A stretch of 64,000 bases of DNA from the NCBI GenBank assembly GCA_950295325.1, contig OX485809.1:34470001-34534000 (forward strand). The letters run 5' to 3'. The position numbers and the translations under genes were made by a program. Under the pieces are notes generated by a model that saw only the letters and a program-made list of their open reading frames with translations, was not told the origin of the DNA and did no database searches. Positions 25,211 to 37,139 of the stretch are shown piece after piece. The DNA is from Polytrichum commune (Eukaryota > Streptophyta > Polytrichopsida > Polytrichales > Polytrichaceae). The first letter of the stretch is position 1, and each line of letters opens with the position of its first letter.

Positions 25211-26660
25211 GGCCGGGGATTCATGGCACTCAAGTAAAGTCATCCGGTAACAAAAATCGGATGAGTCCATCAAGAAGCCCGGATGGAGCTTACTTTAGTG
25301 AAACGCCTCCGAGTTGGCATGTAAGACCTATTTTCTCTCTCATAGCTATTGTGAACTACTAGCTATTTTGTAAAAATCAATTAGTTGGCAAGGGGCAATG
25401 ATATGGCCTTGGATGCTCTAAGCTTATTTTCTAACCTCCCATGAGTTGTTTCCAAGGCCATGATGTGGCTTTGAATTCCACATGGCTATTTTGATAAATA
25501 TCGCAAGATATCAACGTATGCAACATATAATTATGACATGTTGTCATAGATATTTCTTTTTGGTTCAAAAATTATTTATTTTGCACAGATGTGATTGCTC
25601 AAACATTTTTAATATTTCAAAATAATATATATCACCTTATGGTAAATCAGTGAACTCGAAAAAATCAAATCAATAATAATAATATTATTATTATTATTAT
25701 ATAATGACATTTTTAAAGATAATTAATATACACCATGTGATTTCAAAGATAATACAATATGTGACAAAGATAAAATTTCACAATAATTCAGATAGGCTAT
25801 AGTCAAAAACTTATGATTTTCGGAGTATACCCCATCCATAACATTGTCCCACAAGCCTAATTCCAAATAAAATACCATTTATTTATACCTTATATTATAT
25901 TACTTAAATATTTAAATATGTTTTATATCCTAGCTTAATTGTTTTATTTTGGTCTTCTTATGAACACTTGCACTAATCTATCATTAGAATGACAAAGATA
26001 ATTTTAAATGGTAAGTCACAAAATTTTAACTTCAATGCTAATGAGGATTTTGTAATGTTTTTGACCTCCAAGTTAATTACATGTTTCATTGATGGTTTCA
26101 CTTCCGGAATGAAATCCCAATCAATTGCTTATTAACTAATTGGAAGTGCACATATATATTGGATTTTAGACCTTGAAGGTGAAGTGCACTCAATATGGGA
26201 TTTATAGTCAAGCGGCATTCAAGAATGCAAGGGCAATGTTTTTTTCAAAGTTGGGCAAGGCAGAGAACAATTTTTGGTCGGGTTTAGAAAATTTCTCCAA
26301 AGGATTGCCCCAACCCGGATTTGATACCTCCGAAAGTTCGTGAGGGGATATTTAACGTTTGCCCATGTTAATTTCTTAAAAATAATCATATTAGTAGTGA
26401 TAGGTTGGCAACACATGATGCAACCACTTGCTTCTATATGAGGCATTATTTATTTATTTGATGTCTACACCCCTTTGTATTGTTGCCTTAAGTATTAGAT
26501 TAGACTACTTTTTTTATAACTACTAAAACTTGGTATTTTTGAAACCCTTGAGAGCCAATGAGCCGACAACGTATGGAAGTGTCTAAAGTGGTTCATCTCG
26601 TTTGCAAAGATGAATGAACTCTCACTAATGAGAATACATGAGTGTCATGAATCCCCGGCC
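25211..26660. mobile_element. Non-autonomous Mutator-like element, 1,450 bp, inserted in LINE copy A
   Basis: Terminal inverted repeats start GGCCGGGGATTCATG and read ...CATGAATCCCCGGCC at the right; about 21 bp match with one difference. The same 9-bp sequence CCCCTCACA lies directly outside both ends (25,202-25,210 and 26,661-26,669). Nine-bp duplications are the hallmark of Mutator-like elements. LINE sequence flanks both sides, so this insertion is younger than the LINE copy. The interior is AT-rich, includes (AAT)n(ATT)n near 25,668-25,699 and encodes nothing recognisable. Confidence 0.85.
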
Positions 26661-26840
26661 CCCCTCACATGTCCTATACAAGTCACACACTACAACTCAC
26701 CCCACAATAGGAATATCCTCTTCGGCTTTATGGGACACACCACGTCCTCCAAGTGAATCGGAGTAGGCTTAGCATACCCCACCAAACATACCCTGGAAGC
26801 TATCCATTGGGCTAATGGCTGCTCAAGAAGACACCCATCC

Positions 26841-26864
26841 ATAAATAAATAAATAAATAAATAA
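26841..26864 (+). repeat. (ATAA)n tail of LINE copy A
   Basis: Six tandem ATAA units after the last LINE-like sequence, consistent with a target-primed reverse transcription tail. Confidence 0.7.
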
Positions 26865-26960
26865 GAGTAATGTCCGGGTTTATCTTACCCCAACGTGAAT
26901 GGGGGCCCGTTCCTCTCTATTGTGATCATGTTTGACCAAGTGTCACTATGAGGGTACTTC

Positions 26961-27251
26961 GGATTTGCCTAAATACCCCCGACGAGCGTGGCTCGGAGGC
27001 TAGGTTCGGGAGGGGGTGGCAAGGTTGGCATAAAACATGCCCCCTATTTTTTTAATTGGGTGGGGCCTTATTTGATCTCATAAGGGGCTCCCTAGGGTAA
27101 TTTGGGGCCGCATGACCCAAATTTAGCCAAAAAAAACCCAAAAAAAGTCACCAAGTGGCTAAAACGGGGAGGGCCAGAAAAATAAACCCCACCGAACCTG
27201 GCCTCCGAACCTGACACCTGCAACGCTCGTCGGGGGTATTTAGGGAGCCCC
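26961..27251. mobile_element. Mutator-type MITE, 291 bp
   Basis: Flanked by the 9-bp direct repeat GGGTACTTC at 26,952-26,960 and 27,252-27,260. Inverted ends share CCTAAATACCCCCGACGAGC, seen at 26,968-26,987 and in reverse at about 27,225-27,244, with GGTTCGG copies further inside. A purine-rich, A-run-containing interior encodes nothing. Confidence 0.85.
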
Positions 27252-27315
27252 GGGTACTTCCTCCCTCTCGAGAGGTGGGCTCCTTAAGTTTACTCAATGG
27301 TTCAGTTCCTACCCT

Positions 27316-27520
27316 CTAGGTGGGATCAATGGGGGGTTGTCTGTTGTCTAGTTTTCTTTTGTTTAATATCAAGTATGTGAGGTATTTAATGGCAGTTTGG
27401 TGTAATTGTTTCATTAGTGTTTTGATTTCTCTCTTATGTATTTTTAGTTTTTCTAGTTCTTTAATTGGTTGTTCATGAATAGCCCCTCGAACTCCGGCTG
27501 TGATAGTGATGAGAGGGTTG
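27316..27520 (-). pseudogene. LINE ORF C-terminal segment (copy B)
   Basis: One minus-strand frame stays open over about 65 codons to a stop at 27,318-27,316, with a Lys-rich helix-like stretch (KELEKLKIHKREIKTLMKQ). It follows the Cys/His region of the same element and marks the end of the LINE reading frame. Confidence 0.55.
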
Positions 27521-28279
27521 ACTTGCCACCCAGCCGCTCTGACTGTTTGGATGAGTGGGTTGTATTACTCGGTCTTTTCCTTGTGCACGGTATTTGGGAA
27601 TTTGTCGTGACAATATGTGAATTCAATGAATTGTTTGACGTTTGGTGAAGTTGGCGTTAAAGGAGGTGGGCTTTCAGAGGGGGCACCTAGTACGCATGGT
27701 TTGTCTAGCCTAACCCTGGCTAGACATGTGCATGGTGATGTATGGCATGAACATTGGAGTAGCCATGTTGGGAATGTGTTGTCTTGTGGTCTAAGGTTTT
27801 GGTGACCTACATTTATGAGGGTATAATATATTTTATGTTTGCTTGATTGTAATGTATGTACGATTTGATGTAATGCCTTATTGTGTCGTGCTATACGCAG
27901 TTCCCTTAAGTGTTGATTTTAACATGTAGGGAGTAGGTGTGGCCATGTGTCTAAGGCATTATTAGGGCATAATGTACATTTTGGATTTGGGTATATATTG
28001 GGCCAAAATATATGTTTGCGGTGGTTACCCATGTATTGGGCGTATCGGAATTTTAGGGTTTGTGTAATTTGGGCGTCTATTATCCCATGGTTTTTCCAAA
28101 ATTGGTTGGAGAGTTTGAGGTTGTTGGATGTCCATTTATCTATGTATGTGAATTTGGATCGGGCCCACTTTAATTATTGGTTTTTGTGTTCTTTGTTAAT
28201 GTATGTTTGAAGGTTCCGTATGGCACCCGTGTGTGTACCTGTTGGGACCCGTTAAACCAATATGGCGTAGTATGGGTTG

Positions 28280-28730
28280 TATGTATCCTAGGGGTGTTAG
28301 TGGGTTTGTCTAAGAGGGGTCCATTATTTGCTAGTTGGTCCGCAATTTCATTGCCTATTATTCTTGTGTGTGCCCTGACTTTTTGAATTGTAGTTTTGAG
28401 TGTGAACCATATTATGTGGTTGACTATAGAGGAGATGAGCAGTTTATCCGGGTGGTTATGTTGGGATGATGGATGTCGTATATGGTTATGTATTAAATAT
28501 ATGCTATTAAGGTTGTCTATAAAGATGTGTGTATCTTGTGTGTATTGTTGTATTTCTTGAACTGCTACGAGGAGGGCATTTAGTTCATCTCTGAGGATAT
28601 TTTATAGGCTTGGGAGTCTTTGTGCGATTTGGAGGTTGTTGGCGGGGCAATATACACCTTAACCAACTTTGTTTTCGACGCCATTCTCGTTTGGGGGGGT
28701 AAATGATCTGTCAGTGTATATGCATTGTTG
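28280..28730 (-). pseudogene. LINE RNase H domain (copy B)
   Basis: The minus strand carries IYTDRSFTPPNENG (the TDGS-type first aspartate motif, with Gly changed to Arg) at about 28,710. Further on come FIDNLNSIYLI near 28,510 and VRAHTRIIGNEIADQLANNG near 28,360-28,310, the H-x-x-x-x-GNE-x-AD-x-LA motif of RNase H. A frame break between the first and second parts shows decay. RNase H in a LINE removes RNA from the RNA/DNA hybrid during copying. Confidence 0.75.
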
Positions 28731-30953
28731 GGGTTTGAATTTAAAGGGGTGGGTGTGGTATAGTTCTATTGGTAGTTGTTGTGTTGAGTGGGTGTTAACC
28801 TGGTGGTCATATATTGGGGCTTTATGCCATGCGTGGGAGAGTTTCATTTTTTTCTTAGGAGGGGTATTTTGTTGTGGGTGTATTTTGGCTTGGGTGTTAT
28901 AAACGCAAGTATATTGGTTGTGAGTGTGTTGGGTATTCTTGATTTGCCTAGGGAAGGGTTTTGGTTGTGTATGTTGATTATGGTGGTGTATTGGATTTCT
29001 AGTTGGTGTAGATATTTTGGCCATTCCGTTGTAGGGTTGTATTGTATGGTGTTGGGCGGTATGGTTGCTATTATGTGTAGATATGCATGCGTCATTGGGA
29101 GGGGGTTTTCTTTATGATTGATTATGATGATGGTTGTGGTATTGCGGTCTTCTTGGTCGGCCATGCAGGCCTAGTGGATGGATGTCATGGTCATTTTTAG
29201 GTCTGGGAGGTGGGCAAGTCTGTTACCTTTCCATTTTGATGAGTGTGCGAGTCCCGTCGAGCCAAATAATATGTCTCAGTTGTGTGGGGAGTGGTATTGG
29301 ATAAGTGTTATTGGGCATGTGAAGGGTGAGGAGTAGTACGAGTGTGTAATATTATATGTTTCTATTAGGGCTTGAAGGGTGGAGGGTTTGATGGTTATTT
29401 TTTGGATTGTGTTTTTTGGGTCTTCTTTTTGGTAGGATTGTAATATGTCTTTGGGTTAGCCATAGTATTTCAGTGGCAAAGTCTTATGGTGGGGGTTAGA
29501 AAGTGGGTCATAGGGTGCATTTGGTTTTGGTTATATCTTTCCCATAACCATTGTACTCTTGTCAGTGGCATGGTTAGGATGAATGCTCCCGTTTGGTCAT
29601 ATATGTTGGATTCCGTTCCATGTATTTGTATAGTGGGTTTGTTAGTGATGATATCTTTGTCTAGGTTACATTCCTTAGTGTTTAATGTGAGGTTTATGGC
29701 TATGATGGGTGGGCGAATGAATCTTCGGTCTTGGGATTGCGAGAAGTTTATGCATGGGTTGTATGTGGCTAGAGTGTTGGTTTTGAGTTGGCTTTGTAGG
29801 AATTCGTGAAGTATGAATATATTGTGGTCTAGGGTAATATTGTCATGATGAAGGAGTATTGATGCTTCCACCCATTTTGTCGTGTTAATTGGGTGGTTAT
29901 TTCATTGACATAGGAAGTGTTATTTTATGGCTTTGGCTCCCCATTTGTCTTTACGAGTTGTCGTTTTGGCACTTGTTATGGCTTGGATTGGTCTTCCATA
30001 TATGGGGTCCATTTGATTGTTGGTGTTTGTGGGTGGGGTGCATGTTGGTTCTTGTTGTGAAGAGTTGTGAATTGTGGGTGGTTTACATGGGAATAGCAGT
30101 TGGGCTTGTGCTAAGGCTTCTATGATGAGTTTTGGGGTAGTTTTCAAGTTTTGTTTAAATTCTTTAAAGGATAGTATTTGGAGGGTGTCAAGGTTTTGGA
30201 TTTGATGAAGAGTGGTGATGTTGTACGTGTGTAGTTTGCTGAGATATTTTTTTGAGATTTTATTCTGCTATGGGGAGAAGTGGGCATATTCCGCGGTACG
30301 TGTCCATGCAAGTTCTATTGCTGATTGTTTTATGGGAAAATGCTTTATAGTAGTGTGTACATGGACTTCGTATTCCCTTTCAAGTAGGTATAATGTGCGT
30401 GATGTAGGTGGTCTTCCACATGCTTGATATTTTAGGCGGGGGAGGTGGTAGGACCCTCCATATTTTGTTGTAATATATTTGGTTATTCTCCATGTAGGTA
30501 GATTTGGCCTAGTTGGCCTTGGTCGTTGAGGGCGATTAGTAATTATTTACCAATACAGTTGATGTATTCAAGGAGGAGGGAGGTGGGTGAATATGTTCAA
30601 TGTGCTTTGGAGTAGGTTGCATATTTCTTTGGTTAGCTTACTGAGGATTTTGTCGAGCTTTTTGATGTTTGGTTTGGAGAATGTGGCTACATAGTAGGTG
30701 TAGGTTACTCCCGGTTTTATTACTGTGTTGAGGATGTGTATTTTTTGCGTAATTGTGGTTGGGGATGTCATTAATAGTTTGCTTTGTTTTTTGGCTTTTT
30801 CAAGGGTATTGTTTCTTTGGATGTTCCATTTTAGGGAGGGGACTAGATGAATGCCAAGGTATGTTTATGGTTCGTTGTGTGTGAGGATAGGGAAGGGTTG
30901 GTTTTTGAAGTGGATATGTTGTGCTTGTATGTATGCTTTGAAGAGGGTGGGCT

Positions 30954-31766
30954 TTAATTTTGATTTGTTTGGACATCTTGGATTGCGCACTTAGAGAGGT
31001 TGAGGTCTAGGTGTGCCCATTTTGAGAATTTTTGGAGTTTGTGAATTTGTGGCTGGATGTGTGCTACGTTATCTGTGAGGATGGCAAGGTCGTCGGCATA
31101 CGCAATAGTATTACATGTGGTTGTTGATGTCTTGAGGTGATATCCTATGTTGTCTTTTTCTAGCCACTTGAGGAGTGGATCTAAGAAAATGATAAAAAGG
31201 TAGGGGCTTATGATGTCGCCTTGGATGATGTTTTTATCGATCTGGATGGGTGGGGTTGTTCCAAAGTGGTTACCATAGAAGGAGGTGGTTGAATTTGTAT
31301 ATATGTTTCCTATTAGTTCGACGGCGTCTCGGGGATATCTTAAGTCCTCCATTAGTGTGAGGAGTCTTGCATAGTCTATGGATCCAAAGGCGTTTCTAAA
31401 GTCTATGTAGGTAATGTAGATGTCATTGTTAGTTAAGCGAACATCTTCTAATGTTGCTATTATCATTTGGATTTGTCGGGTTGTGTTTCTTTGTGGTCTG
31501 AAACCCTCTTGGCTAAAGTGTATTATTTTGTGTTTTTCGCCGTAACTTGTGAGGAGCACAGTGAGTGTGCTGGTGTAAAGTTTATAAATGGTGTTGGCCA
31601 GAGCGATCGGTCTATAATTGGTGAGTAATAGTGGGTCATCTTTTTTGTGGAGGAGTATGGTTTTTATGTGTTTCCAATAATGGGGTATGTTTTTTTGGTG
31701 ATAGCATTGCCGAAAGAAGAGAAGAGATATCATGGAAGGTTGGATGGAGAGCTTTAAGGATCTCAT
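30954..31766 (-). pseudogene. LINE reverse transcriptase domain (copy B)
   Basis: A 270-codon open frame with the RT motifs in order: NYRPIALANTIYKLYTSTLT (RT2), FSQEGFRPQRNTTRQI (RT2a), YIDFRNAFGSID (motif A with catalytic Asp), IIQGDIISPYLFIIF (motif B, QGD), and IAYADDLAILTDN (motif C, YADD). All three catalytic aspartates are present. The N-terminal part continues in an overlapping frame at about 31,890-31,640 (KTPCSDNIPNEILKALH), so there is one frameshift just before RT2. The stop after NLSKCAIQDVQTNQN is premature relative to the full LINE protein. Confidence 0.9.
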
Positions 31767-31954
31767 TTGGGATGTTGTCAGAGCATGGGGTTTTTCCCTT
31801 GGCTAGTTTTTTAAGGCAGTTGTCAAACACTTCTCGAGAGAGGTTTTCTGATATTTTGGAGTTGTGGGGGGCTATTTTCTTGACAATGAATCCATCCTGA
31901 TCATGCCATGGGTATTTTTGGATTGCACATTGGCATGTTGTGGGATGATCTGTG

Positions 31955-33240
31955 GGGTCATCAAAACCAAACAATAAGCATACTAAAAATAAACCACAAA
32001 GATTGGAGACCACAACAACTCCCACACAACCAACACATTGACACCCACACAATCTTGACCATCCCACCACATACCATATGCTACCCCCCAATACTAGAAT
32101 GGCAAAAATACTACCAATGCATAGAACCATTATTTACATCCATTATGTGCATACACAATCAATGTAGCCCCCCATGAAACATACAAATTGCACAAGAACT
32201 ACAATGCTCATGCAAAGAACCCACAAATATCCATGTAGACACCTACCAAATTAAACCTATCCCCACGAAACATAACATCAAATTCCGGGAAAAAAAAAGG
32301 AGAACCACCCCCAAAAAAGTAGACCCCCCCTTTGAACCCACCTCCACATTACCCCTACCAAATAATATGACATCCACCCCCTAGATTGAATTCACAACAA
32401 TGCATGTACACAAAATGGCTCCTTCATTCCACCTACCAAAAACTCCAAAGGACACATAGAAGGCAACATGACAAAAGCATGAGTATACAACCCCAACAAT
32501 AACACCCAAATATCCGAAAAGGATACTTGGACACAAAGACATCCTCCTTGCGGAGGTCAATGCAATATTAATCACCATCAAAACCATACACACCACTTGA
32601 GTAGACATGCATATTTACATACAACCTCAATAGCATATTCCTAATACACACCCATCCTCACAACACAACCTACCATACAAACTTACTCATAGTGACGATA
32701 ATACACCAAATATACGGGACCCCACATAGAATCTCCATACATAAAGTCCGAGCCCACACCAACACCACCGGAAACGAATTAACGGATGCACTAGCAAACA
32801 CCAATGCTCACAAAGACAAACCTACCACCACACCACGTATTCACATTGCCCGCACTAAGGCCCTACTAGCTGGCCAGTTGCCCAAACGCCACACAAGATG
32901 GAGATATTCGCAACCTCCACACATGCATCAACAAAGACCATTGAAATAGAGAAATCCACGACACTGAAGCAAATTCCCATACATTGACACGTGGTTATCA
33001 AATGACCAAATTACCCACAAACTATCCAACTACTTATGGAATGCCACTAGTATATCTGACACCCAAATCACACAAACTTTGAAATTCCAATAAGCACAAA
33101 ACATGGGCAACCACATGAAACACATCTTTTGGCCCACCACCCACCCCAATCCCCGCACACTATGTCCCATCAACACCAGAGACACATGGTCACACCTCCT
33201 ATCCATATGCGAGAACCAACACATAAAGGGCAAAGATCAA
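31955..33240 (+). mobile_element. LINE copy C (plus), 3' part only
   Basis: Homologous to the 3' half of copy B but on the opposite strand. ILTIPPHTICYPPILEWQKY (about 32,050-32,110) matches IATIPPNTIQYNPTTEWPKY of copy B. RNase H motif VRAHTNTTGNELTDALANTN is at about 32,745-32,805. CPINTRDTWSHLLSIC is near 33,165-33,210. It lacks endonuclease and RT, as expected for 5' truncation, and contains several stops. It meets copy B head to head near 31,950. Confidence 0.75.
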
Positions 33241-33323
33241 CCCATTTTTGATAACTAAGAAATGACAATTAGTGCCCTTTTCAAGGAACCAAATCCATGC
33301 CTTTTTAACTTACTTTTTCCATC

Positions 33324-33655
33324 ATGCCAAATGTGATGGCAACATGTGTGATTCTTCATGACTTTCTCCATCACATTAGAAAATGATAGCTACATGTGTG
33401 GAACTTCACGACTTTAGGGACTCAATGTATTAAGATTGGGGAGGGTGTCAGAAATGGGTATGTCTACTCTACATTATGACATTCAGAGTAGTACATTGGA
33501 ATATTTTAGATGATAGTCTTGCATTTTTGTATGCCTGGGAAAGATTTTTTTTGAGCGTACTAATGGCAAATGTCATGTGTTCACATTTTAGCATGCAAGA
33601 GGAAGATATTCTTGAGCATACTAATGACAACCGTCATTTGTGTACATTTTAGCCA
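33324..33655. repeat. Two short tandem duplications
   Basis: An approximately 48-bp unit (TCCATCATG...CATGACTTT) is repeated at 33,329-33,425. A unit of about 60-75 bp (GAGCGTACTAATGGCAAATG...TTCACATTTTAGC) is repeated at about 33,553-33,655. Both pairs are diverged. Confidence 0.55.
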
Positions 33656-36600
33656 ACATGTAGATCATCATGTAACATAGGCATGCACCTTATTACATTA
33701 TTGAACATACTCATGCCAAGATATTACTAAGCGCACTTGAACGCCAAGTGTCTTGAGGTGACAGTTGAAGCACTAAGGCCTTAGAGCATCACTTTAAGAC
33801 AATTTAGCTATTTTTGTCATGCTAGATAGCTTGGAAAATGTTCAAAACAACTCCATAGATTAGCAAATCAATACATAGTCTACATATTAAAATGTCAAAA
33901 ATTAAAAAATTCACATGCAACCTACAAAAATTCGCAAAGTCATATTAAACAAAGAGCCTTTTACTCTTCACTAAGGGGGTCTATTGATGTTGGATTGCTA
34001 AGTGAGAATCACCACAAAATCAACCTTATTGCGGGTGAGGATCTTCTATAAAATGAAAGTGTTGTCCCCCTTTTGGAAATCGCTTCTTACACCACCTTGT
34101 TGAGCAAATAGATCCATGATAAACCATTGTGATTGGCCAAAGTTGGTGCTCTTGCATCCTTCTTACACCGCAACCATGAATGGCTGGAGTGGTATTATTT
34201 TGTACTTAATGTTGCATATGGTTAATCAATTTTAATGGTGACTTACATGATGGCCCCGTTGCACTTGCTTGTTGATGGCTTAAGGATTTGAAATAGGTGT
34301 CACCAAAAGGAAGGTGACGCTTTTAGACCTCAATACCTCATGATGAAGTTGTTGATCCTAGCATACGCCTCAAAATAGTGTATGTAACACTATTATGCAT
34401 GTCACACTAAATACCATTAAAGGTGTAGTGACAACAATATGTAATCATTATATTGATAAATTTCTCTTTCTCTTATTGGGAGTGAAAATCAATGGAAATT
34501 TGATCCATATCATGTCCTACTCAATCCAATATCGAAAGTGAATGATTTTATCCGTAGGAATATCCTCTATTTAAAAAAAAAATCCTCTTCTTTATCTTGT
34601 TTTTTCGTTGGTTGGTTAGATTTGGGCAAGTTCTCAATTCACAATATCCATATATCCACAATACCTGACATGATGACCAAGTGGACTAGATCTCACGCCA
34701 ACAAGTAAGTGAAGTCATAGCCATCAAAACTATCCTTCCACGGGTCCACCACACAAATTGAAGAGACAACTATGTGTCACTTCACTTAACTTATGTAACT
34801 TGCATAGTGACTTGGAGTGGCAATGACTCGTCTTTCCAAATTGTATAGTGGAACTCACAATAATATTTGAACATTATAGAATTGAGTCACCTTGATTGGC
34901 TCACTTGTTGACTTACAATTTGTGTGCCTAGTGGCTTTGTAAGATAATATATCATAATTGACCCAATCTTTTGCAACAAGTAACAGAGGGAGGGAAATTA
35001 TGAGCTTATTTGGAAAATGCTATTTGACATGTGTCACTTAGACTCCATTTAAAATTTCAGAACTTGAAATCGGAAATTGTTCCAATTTTTTCGTTAAGCA
35101 TGTGTCACATCAACCGTTTTGGTGCCAAAAATGATGTATTTTGGCACGTCTTAAATGACATTATGTCAAATGGACCATTTCAAGAAGACCCCATTTTTTG
35201 GATAGTGTAGCTAAAGCAATGCGGATGCAAAAGGGGAAAAATATGGAAGTTGAAGCACATTAAAAAAGTCCTTATGACCCCACATGTACTAGTAGGCAAG
35301 CATGGACTACTATGTCTCACATGTTTATAGGCCACCAATCAGTCACAAAAGTGTCTTGTTTGACTAAGTGCACGAGATTGCATCCATTCATTGAGAAACT
35401 TCGACATTTCTTTCACACGTGATTAAAATGGTGTTCAAACACAAACACAAATAGACTTATTATCACTTCACTCCTTGCATGCAAAACACATGATGTTTTG
35501 TAATCGTATCAATCATGTGACTTTGTTGGCCAGCACATGGTAACCAAGAGTATTTGCCTTTTAGAAAAGTGTACTGACAACAAGAGAACATGGGTCTAAA
35601 GTTCAGATGATAAAGTCCAAATTTCACATTCTACCCAAAATTTGAAGCGGAAGAATGTAAATATATACTACCTTGGACCCATGTTATCCTAGTCCATTGC
35701 AACTGTGCATCTAAATCAGTATCCCATAGGAACCCAATCTCATACACCCATGCAACCATATACATGTGTCCATTTGCCTTCCATGTTCATGCTTGCCCAT
35801 GTTCAAAAGCCCTCATGAGCCCCCACCATGTCCCCTTAGAGTGCCTTGAGTAAAGAATGAATATTTTCAATTAAATCGAATTACCCTACTTTATCCTACT
35901 ATCCATGCCATGTCTGCACCTTAGCTTCATGCCTGCCACCTTTTCCCCCACCATACTCACCTTTCACCTTTTTCCTCTTTCTTACATCACATGTTTGTTT
36001 TGAGAGGGAATCTTTGTCATTTCACCCTTTCTCTTGAAAACTTTTTTGTTAGTTAGGCAAGAATGGTGAGGAAAGGTGGGGCTACAACCTCACCACCACC
36101 ATCATTATCGCGTCTTCCATTGTATATAGATTGAGTAATTGGAGAATTAGGTGCATGCCACACGACTGGCAACGGCAAGGCATATGCAGCTAGGATTGGC
36201 CGAATCGGAGCCCTCATCACCACACAAGAGGAAGTTGTTGGGGCGGCAAAACGACGTGGCAAGGAATCTTGCTGGTCAAAACTACCAGGCGATGTGGCAT
36301 GGAAGCCTGTGAAATACGGGCGAAGGGCGTCCCGGGCCCACTAGGTCCAGCTCCACCATCCCTCTTAGTATAGTTGTTTTGTGGAGGCATTTGCCACCTC
36401 AAGGTACTAGATAATGTATTTATAGTATTTGGTCACCATGGGGGTTGGGTAGGGGGGGGAGTAAGAACATCCCCACCATACACAGCAAGTGTTAGATCAA
36501 CTCTATGTTGGGTATCTAAGTACACGTACCACTAAAAAGCGAGACACACCACTGGTCACCCCATCATAAATGTGTACCATTGCAAGTACAATGGGAGAGA

Positions 36601-37130
36601 ACTCCGCTTATATGGCCCATATGAATGGCCTATATAATGTGCCTCCTTTGGCCCTCATAGGAACTCATTTAATTTTAGATACAATCATCCTATGCTAGAA
36701 ATTAGGTGGTTGCATATCATTAGTTAAGCTCTTGTTATGACATGGGCATGCCCAACTATTGGTGGACTTGACACGTGATGAGCGGGCCCACCCAAGTTGA
36801 CAGCCTCCCAAACACATATACACTCTAAACTTTGTGTTATCACACCTGTGGCAACCAAAGTGCATGTGATATTATAGAGTTCTATATTATTAACATGAAT
36901 GCAAGATATTATCACACAAAGATATACACTATGTAATGTGACATTATGAAATCACACAATGTGCAACATTGTAATGTTGAAATTTATGATTTCAGAAGTG
37001 GGACATAGATAATCTCCCAAAGTTGCACATATATAATCTCCCAAAGTGCATTCCTTCGTGAAATTTATGTGGAGTGTTTAATCTCATAGTCAGAACACAA
37101 ATTTGCTTCTTTGCGTTGGAGTTCTCAAAA
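33656..37130. other. No gene recognised
   Basis: Mostly AT-rich unique-looking sequence. A GC-richer patch at 36,050-36,430 has open minus-strand frames of about 60-70 codons without motifs. Confidence 0.45.
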
Positions 37131-37139
37131 GTTCTCGCA

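Larger units (their letters stand above)
21540..26864 (+). mobile_element. Non-LTR retrotransposon (LINE) copy A, decayed, split by a Mutator-like insertion
   Basis: Plus-strand blocks follow LINE order. An endonuclease start is at about 21,553-21,690 (IILIQETKLHQNKS). The endonuclease core is near 21,960-22,010 (HQIILAGDFNKDIL). Reverse-transcriptase middle motifs are at 23,053-23,361. A block near 23,537-23,881 includes PGIAYAYYVVHFSKP. A block at 24,812-25,060 (QGLESYIYNQKGKYMATVAA) matches copy B at 29,871-29,470. After removal of the insertion at 25,211-26,660 the sequence resumes and ends in an (ATAA)n tail at 26,841-26,864, as LINE tails do. Many stops and frame shifts make it inactive. 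The middle is interrupted by a long C-rich run near 22,580-22,608. Confidence 0.75.
27316..31945 (-). mobile_element. LINE copy B (minus), 5' truncated
   Basis: Minus-strand coding blocks run in order: the approach to RT (about 31,940-31,640), RT (31,766-30,954), a connecting region (30,771-30,568, PGVTYTYYVATFSKPNIKKL), a block at 29,871-29,470, RNase H (about 28,730-28,280), a Cys/His-type region with DTWPHLLPTC (about 27,950-27,920), and a basic C-terminus ending at a stop near 27,316 (ELEKLKIHKREIKTLMKQ). No endonuclease is present; the copy starts abruptly near 31,945 where the opposite-strand copy C begins. Stops and frame breaks between blocks make it inactive. It is the best-preserved copy. 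Confidence 0.8.

Noticed and set aside
25240-25310. Hammerhead-ribozyme-like string (CGGATGAGTCC ... GTGAAACG) inside the left part of the Mutator-like element
   Set aside because: The invariant CTGATGA core is changed to CGGATGA, and the GAAAC stretch is not at the end of the stem formed by TCCATC and GATGGA, so the catalytic fold cannot form as known.
28177-30427. Several plus-strand open frames over LINE copy B
   Set aside because: They are antisense shadows of the minus-strand RT, connector and RNase H regions, rich in Val, Gly and Trp as antisense frames are.
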